Below are positions 36,037 through 45,231 of a DNA stretch of 64,000 nt, one piece after another. A program made the translations under genes and the position numbers. How positions within the stretch are numbered: position 1 is the first letter of the stretch; each line of letters starts with the position of its first letter. A model generated the notes under the pieces. The model did no database searches and had not been told where the DNA came from. It saw only the letters and a program-made list of their open reading frames with translations. This DNA comes from Rhodospirillales bacterium (lineage in GTDB: Bacteria; Pseudomonadota; Alphaproteobacteria; Micavibrionales; Micavibrionaceae), in the NCBI GenBank assembly GCA_023898785.1, contig CP060239.1:496001-560000 (forward strand), written 5' to 3'.

Positions 36037-36579
36037 ATGTCTTATAATAAAAACGAAATTAAGCGCCGGATGGATGGTGCAATCGATAATTTGGCCAAAG
36101 AGTTTGGTGGATTGCGTACTGGCCGTGCGTCGGTAAATTTGCTTGATCCTGTGGTGGTAGAGGTTTACGGCTCTAAAATGCCGCTTAATCAGCTTGGCAC
36201 TGTGAGTGTGCCTGAGCCGCGTATGTTGAGTGTGCAGGTTTGGGATGGCGGTAATGTGAAGGCGGTGGAAAAGGCTATTCGCGATGGCGGATTGGGCTTA
36301 AATCCCATGCCTGAGGGTAACAATATACGCATTCCAATTCCTGATCTTAATGAAGAACGCCGCAGTGAACTGACTAAGATTGCTGGTAAATATGCTGAAA
36401 ATACACGGATTTCTGTACGTAATGTGCGTAAGGACGGTATGGATGCGGTGAAGAAGGACGATCTTCCAGAAGATGAGGAAAAGCGGTTGCAGGATGAAGT
36501 GCAGAAACTCACCGACGAAGCAATCAAGAAGATTGATACGATGCTTGCGGATAAAGAAAAAGACATTATGACGGTTTAA
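36037..36579 (+). CDS. frr: ribosome recycling factor
   Basis: RRF splits the post-termination ribosome with EF-G. The product of 180 residues from the ATG at 36037 (with AAAGGGA upstream) is near the family's 185. The long three-helix bundle is interrupted by the small domain carrying PLNQLGTVSVPEPRML. The ELTKIAGKYAENTRISVRNVR region (quoted in part: AGKYAENTRISVRNVRKD) is highly conserved. It lies between pyrH and uppS as in most proteobacteria. Confidence 0.97.
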   Translation: MSYNKNEIKRRMDGAIDNLAKEFGGLRTGRASVNLLDPVVVEVYGSKMPLNQLGTVSVPEPRMLSVQVWDGGNVKAVEKAIRDGGLGLNPMPEGNNIRIPIPDLNEERRSELTKIAGKYAENTRISVRNVRKDGMDAVKKDDLPEDEEKRLQDEVQKLTDEAIKKIDTMLADKEKDIMTV

Positions 36580-36595
36580 GTTTTAGTTTAAGAAT

Positions 36596-37324
36596 ATGCC
36601 TCAAGATACTGAAATAAAAATACCAAAGCACGTTGCTATTATCATGGATGGTAATGGCCGTTGGGCACGGGCACGGGGCTTGCCGCGCAGCGCCGGGCAC
36701 AAGCAGGGTGCAGAAAGTGCACGCCGGGTTGTGAAGGCGGCAATGGATCTGGGCATAAAATATTTGACGTTGTTCGGGTTTTCTTCCGAGAACTGGAGTC
36801 GGCCTGATGGTGAGATTAAGGATTTGATGAATCTGCTGCGCTATTATTTGCGTTCAGAAATGGCGGAATTGCATAAGAATGGTGCGCAGCTGAGGGTTAT
36901 AGGCGATCGTCACGCGCTTGACGATGATATTGTACGGATGATTGAACATGCCGAAAAACTCACTGAAGATAATAGCGCTATTACGGTGGTGATGGCGCTC
37001 AATTATGGCGGGCGTAATGATATTTTGCATGCGGCGCAGCGGTTGCACAATGCGCATTTGGGGCAAAAGCTGTCCTTTGAAACTGTTGAGGCCCAGTTCC
37101 CCGGTTTTTTGATGACAGAAGGTATTCCCGATCCTGATTTGTTGATCCGTACCAGCGGCGAGCAGCGCATCAGCAATTTTTTACTGTGGCAAAGCGCTTA
37201 TAGCGAATTGGTGTTTACCGATACGCTGTGGCCGGATTTTGACAAAGGTACTTTGGAAGATGCTTTGGCTGTTTATGCAAGGCGAGATCGGCGCTTTGGT
37301 GCGGTAACGCAGATTGAGGTGTGA
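36596..37324 (+). CDS. uppS: undecaprenyl-diphosphate synthase
   Basis: UppS makes the C55 isoprenoid carrier for peptidoglycan and LPS sugars by cis-addition of isopentenyl-PP. The phosphate-binding block HVAIIMDGNGRWARARGLPR has the catalytic Asp18. LFGFSSENWSRP follows near residue 62, and RTSGEQRISNFLLWQSAYSE carries the substrate Arg residues near 183. The 242-residue length is normal. The stop shares one base with the likely cdsA ATG. It stands next to cdsA and dxr, which make phospholipid precursor and isoprenoid precursor. Confidence 0.96.
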   Translation: MPQDTEIKIPKHVAIIMDGNGRWARARGLPRSAGHKQGAESARRVVKAAMDLGIKYLTLFGFSSENWSRPDGEIKDLMNLLRYYLRSEMAELHKNGAQLRVIGDRHALDDDIVRMIEHAEKLTEDNSAITVVMALNYGGRNDILHAAQRLHNAHLGQKLSFETVEAQFPGFLMTEGIPDPDLLIRTSGEQRISNFLLWQSAYSELVFTDTLWPDFDKGTLEDALAVYARRDRRFGAVTQIEV

Positions 37325-38016
37325 TGGAAATGGGCCGTTTTAACCTTAAAGCCCTGCAAGAACGCGCTATTTCGGCTGCTGTCCTTATCCCGGTTGTTCT
37401 TTTTGCCGTTATATGGGGAGGAATTCCATTTTATATCATGATCGCACTGTTGTTTGTTATCTCCGCTTATGAGTGGGTTTCTATGGTGCGCAAAATCGAT
37501 GATACTGCGCTGCATGTTTTATGGGGGCTGGTTTATCTCGCAGTTGGTTTTTTGTGCTGTATTGTTATTCGCGAGGAGCAATCTTTGAACGCAGCGATCT
37601 TGTTTGTCGTTATGGTCTGGTCAGCAGATATTGGGGCTTATTTTGCGGGCAAGTATTTTGGTGGAGCGAAGCTGGCGCCGCTGATTAGTCCGAATAAGAC
37701 CTGGGCAGGGCTGGGCGGAGCGTGTGATTCTGCCGGACTGGCAGCGGTACTGTATTATCTGGGAGTGATTGCCTTTAGCTTTGAGGCGGTGTTCTCGTGG
37801 GTAGCATTGATTTTTATGTTTTTTGTCGGCGTTATGATTGCCATTGTTGCGCAAGGGGGCGATTTGCTGATCTCTTTTATGAAGCGTAAGGCGGGTGTAA
37901 AAGATACGGGAGCTTTAATTCCCGGGCATGGTGGGTTGCTTGACCGGATTGATTCCCTGTTATTGGCGGCGCCGGTGTTTTTTGTGTTAACTTCCTTTTT
38001 CTCCTTTAATCTATAG
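37324..38016 (+). CDS. cdsA: phosphatidate cytidylyltransferase
   Basis: CdsA makes CDP-diacylglycerol from phosphatidate and CTP at the inner membrane. The 230-residue protein has about seven hydrophobic segments. The C-terminal signature is visible in SPNKTWAGLGGACDS and in MKRKAGVKDTGALIPGHGG followed by LLDRIDSLL. The ATG at 37324 overlaps the uppS stop. A GTG at 37321 or the ATG at 37330 are alternatives, since all lie near the same GAGGTG. It is somewhat shorter than the E. coli enzyme (285), as in other alphaproteobacteria. Confidence 0.93.
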   Translation: MEMGRFNLKALQERAISAAVLIPVVLFAVIWGGIPFYIMIALLFVISAYEWVSMVRKIDDTALHVLWGLVYLAVGFLCCIVIREEQSLNAAILFVVMVWSADIGAYFAGKYFGGAKLAPLISPNKTWAGLGGACDSAGLAAVLYYLGVIAFSFEAVFSWVALIFMFFVGVMIAIVAQGGDLLISFMKRKAGVKDTGALIPGHGGLLDRIDSLLLAAPVFFVLTSFFSFNL

Positions 38017-38025
38017 GCCGAGACA

Positions 38026-39213
38026 TTGAAAAAACGTGTTTCAATCCTTGGGGTAACCGGTTCGATTGGACAGAGTTGCGCCGATGTGATTGCTTCTGCG
38101 CCGCAGCGCTTTGAGGTCTGCACGGTTACGGCGAACGAAGATGCTCAAGGGTTGGCGGCGGCGGCTGTGCGGCTTCAGGCGCGCCGGGCGATTATTGCCG
38201 ATCCGTTGCACGAGGCTGTTTTACGCGATGCTTTGGAGGGGCAGGGCGTTGCTGTGTTGAGCGGACCGGAGGCCTTGGAACAAGCGGTGCAGGCCGATAC
38301 TGATCTTAGTATTGCGGCGATTTCAGGCATGGCAGGGCTTAGGCCCTTGATGCATGCAATTAAAAATTCAAAGGTTGTGGCGATTGCGAATAAGGAGCCG
38401 CTTGTGGCAGCAGGAGCTTTGGTGAAAGCGGCGGCGGAAAAATATAATACACGAATTTTGCCGATCGACAGCGAGCATAATGCAGTGTTTCAGGTCTTTG
38501 ATCCGGCGCAGCGTGCAAATATTCAGCGGATTATTCTAACCGCTTCGGGCGGGCCGTTTCGTACGTGGAGTCTTGAAGAGATTGAAAAGGCGACTCCTGA
38601 GCAAGCAGTGGTGCATCCAAACTGGGATATGGGCGCAAAAATCTCGGTGGATAGTGCCAGCATGATGAATAAAGCTTTAGAGGTGATTGAGGCGTATGTG
38701 CTGTTTGATATGCCCGCAGAGCAAATTGATGTGTTGGTTCATCCACAATCGGTGGTGCATTCGATGGTTGAATATGCTGATGGGTCTATTCTGACGCAAA
38801 TGGGTGCGAGCGATATGCGTACGCCGATTGCTTATGCTTTGGCCTGGCCCGGAAGGATGAACACGCCCGGGCAGCGGCTTGATTTGGCTAAAATGTCACA
38901 GCTCAATTTTGAGACGCCCGATTTGGAGCGTTTTCCGGCGTTGCGGCTGGCTTATGAATGTTTGGAAAAGGGGCCGATGGCTTGTCTTACGTTGAATGCG
39001 GCGAATGAAGTGGCGGTGGCGGCGTTTTTGGCCGGTAAAATTACTTTTCCTGATATTTTGCGCACTATAGAGTTCGCATTAGGCCAAGAGCCTGATATAA
39101 GTTTGAATACGATTGATTCCGTTGAAAAGGCGGATGAGGTTGTTCGTGTGCGTATTTCGACCTATATCAAGGACGAACTCTTGCCTTCGATGATGAAAGT
39201 GAAAGCTGTTTAA
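38026..39213 (+). CDS. dxr: 1-deoxy-D-xylulose 5-phosphate reductoisomerase
   Basis: Dxr converts DXP to MEP in the non-mevalonate isoprenoid pathway with NADPH. The N-terminal Rossmann loop LGVTGSIGQSCADVI (residues 8-22), the VAIANKEPLVAAG block near residue 122 and LPIDSEHNAVFQ near 146 (metal and substrate ligands) are present. The flexible flap region LTASGGPFRTW follows. The start is a TTG at 38026, because the conserved KKRVSILG begins there and no ATG lies closer. The length of 395 residues is typical. Confidence 0.96.
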   Translation: MKKRVSILGVTGSIGQSCADVIASAPQRFEVCTVTANEDAQGLAAAAVRLQARRAIIADPLHEAVLRDALEGQGVAVLSGPEALEQAVQADTDLSIAAISGMAGLRPLMHAIKNSKVVAIANKEPLVAAGALVKAAAEKYNTRILPIDSEHNAVFQVFDPAQRANIQRIILTASGGPFRTWSLEEIEKATPEQAVVHPNWDMGAKISVDSASMMNKALEVIEAYVLFDMPAEQIDVLVHPQSVVHSMVEYADGSILTQMGASDMRTPIAYALAWPGRMNTPGQRLDLAKMSQLNFETPDLERFPALRLAYECLEKGPMACLTLNAANEVAVAAFLAGKITFPDILRTIEFALGQEPDISLNTIDSVEKADEVVRVRISTYIKDELLPSMMKVKAV

Positions 39214-39214
39214 T

Positions 39215-40597
39215 ATGAACTTTTTCGAAATTTTCCAAATGCTTGGTGGTAATGTTTGGTTTTATGGCGGGGCTTTTATCCTTGTCTTGAGTATCCTTGT
39301 CTTTGTTCATGAATGGGGTCATTACATTGTCGCGCGGATGTGCGGCATTCGGGTGGAGACTTTTTCAATTGGCTTTGGAAAAGAGCTTTTGGGCTTTGAC
39401 GATAAAAACGGTACACGCTGGAAGGTTTCCATGATTCCGCTTGGCGGATATGTGAAGCTGTTTGGTGATGTTGATCCTGCCAGTGCTGGGCATGCGGAAG
39501 GCGCAGAGGATGAACAGGGTGAAATCCGTCCTTTTACCGAGGAAGAAAAGACGCAGGCATTTTTTGCGCAATCTGTATGGAAGCGTGCGGCGGTTGTGAT
39601 TGCAGGGCCGGCGATTAATTATATTTTTGCGATTCTTATCATGGCTGCGTTGTTTACATTTAATGGTCAGCCGGTGACTCCGCCCGTGGCGGCGGCGGTG
39701 ATTGGTGGGTCGAGCGCAGAGAAAAACGGTTTTTTACCGCATGACAGGATTATTTCCGTTGATGGAAAGTCTATTGATACGTTTGAAGATATTCGCCGGG
39801 AGATGATGATTGCGTTGGATTTGGAAAAGCATTTTGTCGTTGAGCGCGATGGCGAGTTGATTGATATTATGGCTTCGCCGGAGAAACAGACGCAGGAAGA
39901 CCGATTTGGTTTTAAGCATAGCCGGGGGCTTTTGGGGTTAATTAGCCCGCGTCATGCTGTTCAGATTAAAAATGTTAAAGTTATTGACGGACGTAGTTAT
40001 GATGATGAAGCTGCGGTGCGCGAGGCCTTGATTAAGCGCATGGGGAAAAGCTTTAAAATTGAAATTGAAAACGGACAGTCCAAGCAGGCGTTGCTCGTTA
40101 AGCCTTTGCCGGAGTTTAATGAATTTATTAATACAGCTAAGGCTGAGGAATACGGCTTTTTGTTTTTGTCGAATGTAGATGCAAACACTTTTATTCAGTA
40201 TCCGATTCATAAATCAGCGTTTGAAGCTATTAAGCAATGCTGGGTGATTACCCGCGGTACACTTGAGGCTTTGGGACAAATGGTTACTGGTAGTCGCAGT
40301 GCCGCAGAGCTTGGCGGGGTAATCCGTATCGGCGCCCTAGCTGGCGATATGGCCAAACAAGGTGTTATTGCACTTATTATGTTTACAGCTTTACTGTCGA
40401 TTAATCTGGGGCTGATTAATTTGTTTCCTATTCCGATGCTTGATGGTGGGCATTTAATGTTTTATGCATTTGAAGCAGCCTTGGGACGTCCAATTCCAGA
40501 AAGAATCCAAGAATATGCGTTTCGCATCGGGTTTGCTTTTCTGATTGGAGTGATGGTATTTGCCAACCTTAACGATATTATGCAGCTTTTGCTCTAG
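39215..40597 (+). CDS. rseP: RseP-type site-2 zinc metalloprotease
   Basis: RseP cleaves membrane segments of anti-sigma factors and remnant signal peptides. The HExxH zinc motif is at His32-Glu33-His36 (FVHEWGHYIVAR) in the first helix, and LDG at 409-411 (PIPMLDGGHLMFYAFEA) is in the third. One clear PDZ domain lies at about residues 170-215 (GFLPHDRIISVDGKSID) and a second, weaker one lies further on. The 460-residue length is nearer the two-PDZ E. coli type (450) than the shorter alphaproteobacterial forms of about 380. The ATG follows the dxr stop by one base. It stands next to bamA as usual. Confidence 0.94.
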   Translation: MNFFEIFQMLGGNVWFYGGAFILVLSILVFVHEWGHYIVARMCGIRVETFSIGFGKELLGFDDKNGTRWKVSMIPLGGYVKLFGDVDPASAGHAEGAEDEQGEIRPFTEEEKTQAFFAQSVWKRAAVVIAGPAINYIFAILIMAALFTFNGQPVTPPVAAAVIGGSSAEKNGFLPHDRIISVDGKSIDTFEDIRREMMIALDLEKHFVVERDGELIDIMASPEKQTQEDRFGFKHSRGLLGLISPRHAVQIKNVKVIDGRSYDDEAAVREALIKRMGKSFKIEIENGQSKQALLVKPLPEFNEFINTAKAEEYGFLFLSNVDANTFIQYPIHKSAFEAIKQCWVITRGTLEALGQMVTGSRSAAELGGVIRIGALAGDMAKQGVIALIMFTALLSINLGLINLFPIPMLDGGHLMFYAFEAALGRPIPERIQEYAFRIGFAFLIGVMVFANLNDIMQLLL

Positions 40598-40777
40598 GTA
40601 CATGACTTAACCTTCTAGGGATAGTTTTGTCTTAAGGGCTGGTTTTTGTGTAAAAGAATCAGCATAATAAGGCTGTTGTCTTTTTGCGCTTAACCCGATA
40701 AAAATGAACGTACTTTCGGGGAGGCATTTCTTTCTCGTTTTTGTTTTTTATTTATTATTTATTGATGGTGATCTCCC

Positions 40778-43045
40778 ATGCGACTGATAGACAGATTGTT
40801 CATTGGAATTTTGGTTTTGACTGTGATTATGCCTTTGAGTGCATATGCGCAGACCTTGATACGTGAAATTCATATTCAGGGGGCAGAGCGAATTGAGCCG
40901 GAAACTATCCAGTCTTATATGGATATTAAGGTCGGGGACCCCATGACGCGTGAGATGCTTGATGCAGGCCTTAAGAGCCTGTTTGCAACAGGGCTTTTTG
41001 CTGATGTGACATTGGCCCAGAAGGGCAGTGCTTTGGTTGTGGATGTGCTTGAAAATCCGGTTATCAATCAAATTGCTTTTGAAGGTAATGACAAAATTGA
41101 GGATTCTGCGCTTCTGGCTGAGATTCAGATGCGTCCACGGCAGGTTTTTACCCGTACGCGTGTACAATCTGATGTTTCGCGTCTTTATCAAATTTACCGC
41201 CGCTCAGGGCGTTTTTCTGTTCGGATAGAGCCAAAAGTAATTAAGCTGGATCAAAACCGTGTTAATTTGGTATTTGAAATCCAGGAAGGTGATGTCACCA
41301 AGGTGGAATCTATTCGTTTTGTTGGTAACAAGCGTTTTGATGATGATCGTTTGCGTAGTGAAATCAGCACGAAAGAATCTGCCTGGTATCGCTTTATTTC
41401 CTCAGATGATCGATATGATCCAGACCGGATGGCATATGATCAAGAGTTGCTTCGTCGTTTTTATCTTGCGCATGGTTATGCAGACTTTCGTATTCTTTCT
41501 GCCGTGTCCGAGCTTTCGGATGAGCGGGACCGTTTTTTTATGACCTTTACGGTTGAAGAAGGGAAGCGTTATCGCGTGGGTAAAGTTTCTATTAATTCTC
41601 AATTGCGTAATTTTGAGCCTGCCGTTTTGCGTCCTGAAATCAATATCAAAACCGGTGAATGGTATAATGCCGATTATGTTCAGGAAAGCGTTGATAATTT
41701 GACCGATGCTTTGGGAGATCGCCAATATGCATTTGTGAATGTACGTCCGGATGTGCAACGTAACCGCGAAGAGAATACCGTTGATCTGGTGTTCAATATT
41801 GATGAAACGCCGCGAGTTTTTATTGAGCGCATTGAGGTGAACGGTAATATGCGTACGCTCGATAAGGTTGTACGTCGTGAATTTGAACTGGTTGAGGGAG
41901 ATCCGTTCAACAAATCAAAATTGGCAAAATCTGAGCAGAATATCCGTAATCTGGATTTCTTTGAAACGGCTGAGGTTACTACAAAGCCTGGTTCTGCGCT
42001 CGATAAAACTGTCGTTGAGGTTGAGGTAAGTGAAAAATCAACTGGGGAACTTTCTATCGGGGCCGGGTTTTCGACGAATGACGGGCCTTTGGCGGATTTC
42101 CGTATTCGCGAGCGCAACTTGCTTGGCAAGGGACAGGATTTGTCACTGGCAACTGTTGTCGCAGGAAAACGCACTGAATTTGATGTCAGTTTTACGGAGC
42201 CGTATTTTCTTGATCGGGATCTGTCTGCGGGCTTTAGTGCCTTTCATATGACACGGGATTACCAAGATGAAAGTTCGTATGATCAGCGCCGTACTGGTGG
42301 CGGGGTGCATATGGGCTACCCACTTTCTGAGCGTTGGCGTCAGGGTTTGAACTATCGTATGGAGCGTAACGAGATTACCGATGTGCAAAGTGATGCCTCT
42401 CGCTTTATTCGTGGTCAGGAAGGGACGCGGGATACGTCTGCGCTGTCGCAGCGTTTGACCTATGATAGCCGCGATAGCACGGTCTTTCCGACGGAGGGAT
42501 TGTTGTACTGGTTGAATGCGGAAGTGGCCGGTTTGGGCGGTGATGCCAAGTATGTTTCAGGGAAAACGGGCGTGTCTTATTACTATCCGGTGTTTGATCA
42601 GGTGGTTTTGAATGCTATGGCTGAAACCGGGATTATTGAAGGGTATAGCGATACGGATGTTCAGATCAATGAACGCTATTATCTGGGTGGCAGTACGCTT
42701 CGCGGTTTTGAAAGCGCAGGCGTCGGGCCGCGTGACCGGACGACTGGTGATGCTCTTGGCGGTCAGGTCTTTTATCGTGGAACGCTGGAAAGCTCTTTCC
42801 CGATTGGTTTGCCGAGTGAGCTTGGTATTTCAGGGCATGCATTTGGCGATGTCGGGACATTGACAGAGTTGGATGATAACGGTCCGGAAATTCAAGATGA
42901 GGCCAGTTTACGGGCAAGCTTGGGATTGGGGTTGTCGTGGCGCTCTCCATTCGGGCCTGTGCGCGCTGACTTTGCTGTGCCGGTTTCCAAGGAAGACTTT
43001 GACCAAGAAGAGCATTTCAGATTTAACTTTGGCACACGCTTTTAA
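40778..43045 (+). CDS. bamA: outer membrane protein assembly factor BamA
   Basis: BamA folds and inserts outer-membrane beta-barrels. The 755-residue product has a signal peptide (IGILVLTVIMPLSAYA), five POTRA domains (about residues 25-345) and a 16-strand barrel with the conserved LRGFESAGVGPRD loop and VRADFAVPVSK near the end. It ends in FNFGTRF, with the C-terminal Phe needed for recognition by the complex. The gap before it is 180 bases and probably contains its own promoter. No clean consensus was found. Neighbours are rseP, skp and lpxD, a classic envelope cluster. Confidence 0.97.
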   Translation: MRLIDRLFIGILVLTVIMPLSAYAQTLIREIHIQGAERIEPETIQSYMDIKVGDPMTREMLDAGLKSLFATGLFADVTLAQKGSALVVDVLENPVINQIAFEGNDKIEDSALLAEIQMRPRQVFTRTRVQSDVSRLYQIYRRSGRFSVRIEPKVIKLDQNRVNLVFEIQEGDVTKVESIRFVGNKRFDDDRLRSEISTKESAWYRFISSDDRYDPDRMAYDQELLRRFYLAHGYADFRILSAVSELSDERDRFFMTFTVEEGKRYRVGKVSINSQLRNFEPAVLRPEINIKTGEWYNADYVQESVDNLTDALGDRQYAFVNVRPDVQRNREENTVDLVFNIDETPRVFIERIEVNGNMRTLDKVVRREFELVEGDPFNKSKLAKSEQNIRNLDFFETAEVTTKPGSALDKTVVEVEVSEKSTGELSIGAGFSTNDGPLADFRIRERNLLGKGQDLSLATVVAGKRTEFDVSFTEPYFLDRDLSAGFSAFHMTRDYQDESSYDQRRTGGGVHMGYPLSERWRQGLNYRMERNEITDVQSDASRFIRGQEGTRDTSALSQRLTYDSRDSTVFPTEGLLYWLNAEVAGLGGDAKYVSGKTGVSYYYPVFDQVVLNAMAETGIIEGYSDTDVQINERYYLGGSTLRGFESAGVGPRDRTTGDALGGQVFYRGTLESSFPIGLPSELGISGHAFGDVGTLTELDDNGPEIQDEASLRASLGLGLSWRSPFGPVRADFAVPVSKEDFDQEEHFRFNFGTRF

Positions 43046-43099
43046 ATCTGATACTCATGCAAGGCGTTATAATTTTGTTATAGCTATGAAGTGGGTATC

Positions 43100-43639
43100 A
43101 TGCGTTTATTTTGTCTGTTCTTAAGTTTTTTTAGTGTTTTTATATGGCCTGTGTGCTCGCAGGCCGCAGGGTCTATCGGTGTTGTTGATGTTGCTTATAT
43201 TTTGAGTAAATCACAAGCGGCTCAGAATATTCAGGCGCAGCGGCAGAGTGTGCGGGAGGCGTTTTTAGCTGATATTTCCAAGACTGAGCAGGCTTTGCGG
43301 GCGGAAGAAAAAAAAATTCTTGATCAGCGCGGTAAGATTTCACAAGAAGATTATTTGAAACTTCGTCAGGTTTATGAGGCTAATCTCCTTGAACTGCGTA
43401 AAGACGCTCAACAAAAGAAGAGAGCCTTGGAAGAGGCTTCCAATGTGGCTATGAATGTGTTGCGCGAAGAGCTTTACGTTGTTGTGCAAGAGATTGCCAA
43501 TGAGCGGGGATTTGAGTTGGTTATTTCTAATAAAAATGTCATTGCGGGTGAGAAGTCGCTTGATATTACCAAAGAGACGCTTGAGATAATTAATAAAAAT
43601 TTGAAGGAAGTGCCTTTGAAAATTGAGGAGGTCGAATAG
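43100..43639 (+). CDS. skp: Skp/OmpH-type periplasmic chaperone
   Basis: Skp holds unfolded outer-membrane proteins in the periplasm for BamA. The product of 179 residues from the ATG at 43100 has a signal peptide (FCLFLSFFSVFIWPVCSQA, cleavage before AGSIGVVD). The conserved IGVVDVAYILSKS opening follows, then a long coiled coil (about residues 45-120: EQALRAEEKKILDQRGKI and so on) and a closing strand. A GTG at 43091 would add three residues. It overlaps lpxD by one base and lies 54 bases after bamA. Confidence 0.92.
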   Translation: MRLFCLFLSFFSVFIWPVCSQAAGSIGVVDVAYILSKSQAAQNIQAQRQSVREAFLADISKTEQALRAEEKKILDQRGKISQEDYLKLRQVYEANLLELRKDAQQKKRALEEASNVAMNVLREELYVVVQEIANERGFELVISNKNVIAGEKSLDITKETLEIINKNLKEVPLKIEEVE

Positions 43640-44661
43640 TGGCGGACTCTCGGTTTTTTGTAAAATCCAAGGATTTTAGCTTGCGGGAGCTTGTGGAACT
43701 GACGGGTTCTGAACTCGGGGCTGGAGCGGCGCCTGAACGCGTTTTGAGCGATGTAGCGCCGCTGGATATAGCCGGGCCGGATGATTTGAGTTTTCTTGAT
43801 AATGTAAAATATAAAGACCAGTTTTTGACAACCAGGGCCGGGGCATGTTTTGTGCATCCATCTGTAACGGAGCTAGCCCCTCGAAATGTCTGTTTGTTGC
43901 TTAATGTGCACCCTTATAAGGCTTATGCGTTGGCGGCGCAGGCATTTTACCCTGATGCCAAGCCGAATGGTGAGATATCAGAGCAGGCGTATATTGATCC
44001 TTCTGCGCGTATTGGTGGTGAATGTACAATCGGGCCGGGCGTAGTGGTTGGCGCGGGTGTTGAAATCGGAGAGGCAAGCTGGATCGAGGCGAATAGCGTT
44101 ATTGGTGACAATGTACGTATTGGCGCATATTGTCGCATTGGTTCGAATGCGACGCTTTCGCATTGTCATATTGGTGATTATACGCGGCTGTATCCGGGCG
44201 TACGTGTGGGGCAAGATGGTTTTGGGTTTGCTATTGATCCTAAAGGACATGTCAAAGTTCCTCAATTGGGCCGGGTGATTATTGAGGATCATGTCGAAAT
44301 TGGCGCGAATACGACGATTGATCGTGGGGCAGGGCCTGATACTATAATTGGGCAAGGTACATGGATAGATAATCTGGTGCAGATCGGTCATAACGTTAGA
44401 ATTGGACGGGGATGCGTGATTGTTGCGCAGGTAGGGATTTCTGGTTCAACGGTAATTGAAGACTTTGTCGTGATCGGTGGCCAGGCTGGTGTGACCGGGC
44501 ATTTGCACATTGGCAGTGGTGCGCGTATCGCTGCGCAATCTGGTGTTATGCGCAACGTGCCAGCTGGAGAAGAATATATGGGGTCTCCGGCGATGCCTAT
44601 TCGCGATAATATGAAACAGGTTGCTTTACTGAAACGTTTGATTAAAAAGAATAAAGGATAA
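43639..44661 (+). CDS. lpxD: UDP-3-O-acylglucosamine N-acyltransferase
   Basis: LpxD adds the second (N-linked) hydroxyacyl chain in lipid A synthesis. The 340-residue product has an N-terminal uridine-binding domain (about residues 1-105) and a left-handed beta-helix of hexapeptide repeats (for example IGGECTIGPGVVVGAGVEIG). The catalytic His is in DNLVQIGHNVRIGRG near residue 253. The start is a GTG at 43639 with a perfect AGGAGG seven bases upstream, and it overlaps the skp stop by one base. Confidence 0.96.
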   Translation: MADSRFFVKSKDFSLRELVELTGSELGAGAAPERVLSDVAPLDIAGPDDLSFLDNVKYKDQFLTTRAGACFVHPSVTELAPRNVCLLLNVHPYKAYALAAQAFYPDAKPNGEISEQAYIDPSARIGGECTIGPGVVVGAGVEIGEASWIEANSVIGDNVRIGAYCRIGSNATLSHCHIGDYTRLYPGVRVGQDGFGFAIDPKGHVKVPQLGRVIIEDHVEIGANTTIDRGAGPDTIIGQGTWIDNLVQIGHNVRIGRGCVIVAQVGISGSTVIEDFVVIGGQAGVTGHLHIGSGARIAAQSGVMRNVPAGEEYMGSPAMPIRDNMKQVALLKRLIKKNKG

Positions 44662-44691
44662 TTTTGGTAGACTTATAGGATTAATCAGATC

Positions 44692-45141
44692 ATGAGCACA
44701 ATTGATATAAATCGTATTATGGAGATGATTCCGCACCGTTATCCTATTTTACTGGTGGATAGGGTTCTTGAATTGATGCCTGGTGAGAGTGCAACAAGCC
44801 TTAAAAATGTGACGATGAATGAGCCGCATTTTATGGGGCATTTCCCGGGGTATCCTGTTATGCCGGGGGTTTTGATTGTTGAGGCGATGGCGCAGACAGC
44901 GGCGATCGTTGTTGTGGAAGCTTTGGGCGCGCAGGCGGAAGGCAAAGTTGTTTATTTTATGACGATTGATAATGCGCGTTTCCGCCGGCCGGTAACGCCT
45001 GGTGATTCCTTACATATACATGTTGAAAAGTTGCAATCGCGCGCTCATGTCTGGAAATTTAAGGGCACAGCGAGCGTTGAAGGCAAAATCTGTGCGGAGG
45101 CAACATTTAGCGCGATGATCACCGATAAAGAATCGGCCTAG
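44692..45141 (+). CDS. fabZ: 3-hydroxyacyl-ACP dehydratase FabZ
   Basis: FabZ dehydrates 3-hydroxyacyl-ACP in fatty acid elongation and competes with LpxA and LpxD for the same substrate. The hot-dog fold signature HFMGHFPGYPVMPGVLIVEA is present with catalytic His50 and Glu64. The N-terminal MIPHRYPILLVDRV is also diagnostic. The 149-residue length is normal. It lies 30 bases after lpxD and 90 bases before lpxA. Confidence 0.97.
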   Translation: MSTIDINRIMEMIPHRYPILLVDRVLELMPGESATSLKNVTMNEPHFMGHFPGYPVMPGVLIVEAMAQTAAIVVVEALGAQAEGKVVYFMTIDNARFRRPVTPGDSLHIHVEKLQSRAHVWKFKGTASVEGKICAEATFSAMITDKESA

Positions 45142-45231
45142 TTTTTCTTCTTTAATTTGTAACGCAGTGCAACAATCCGTGATTTGTGCAAACGTCTTTC
45201 TGAGCCTAGTATTTTGAAAAAAGGTTAGAGT

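Noticed and set aside
40704..40787. Possible 27-codon hydrophobic leader peptide overlapping the bamA start
   Set aside because: No ribosome site precedes its ATG, and the hydrophobic character follows from a T-rich stretch. Probably chance.
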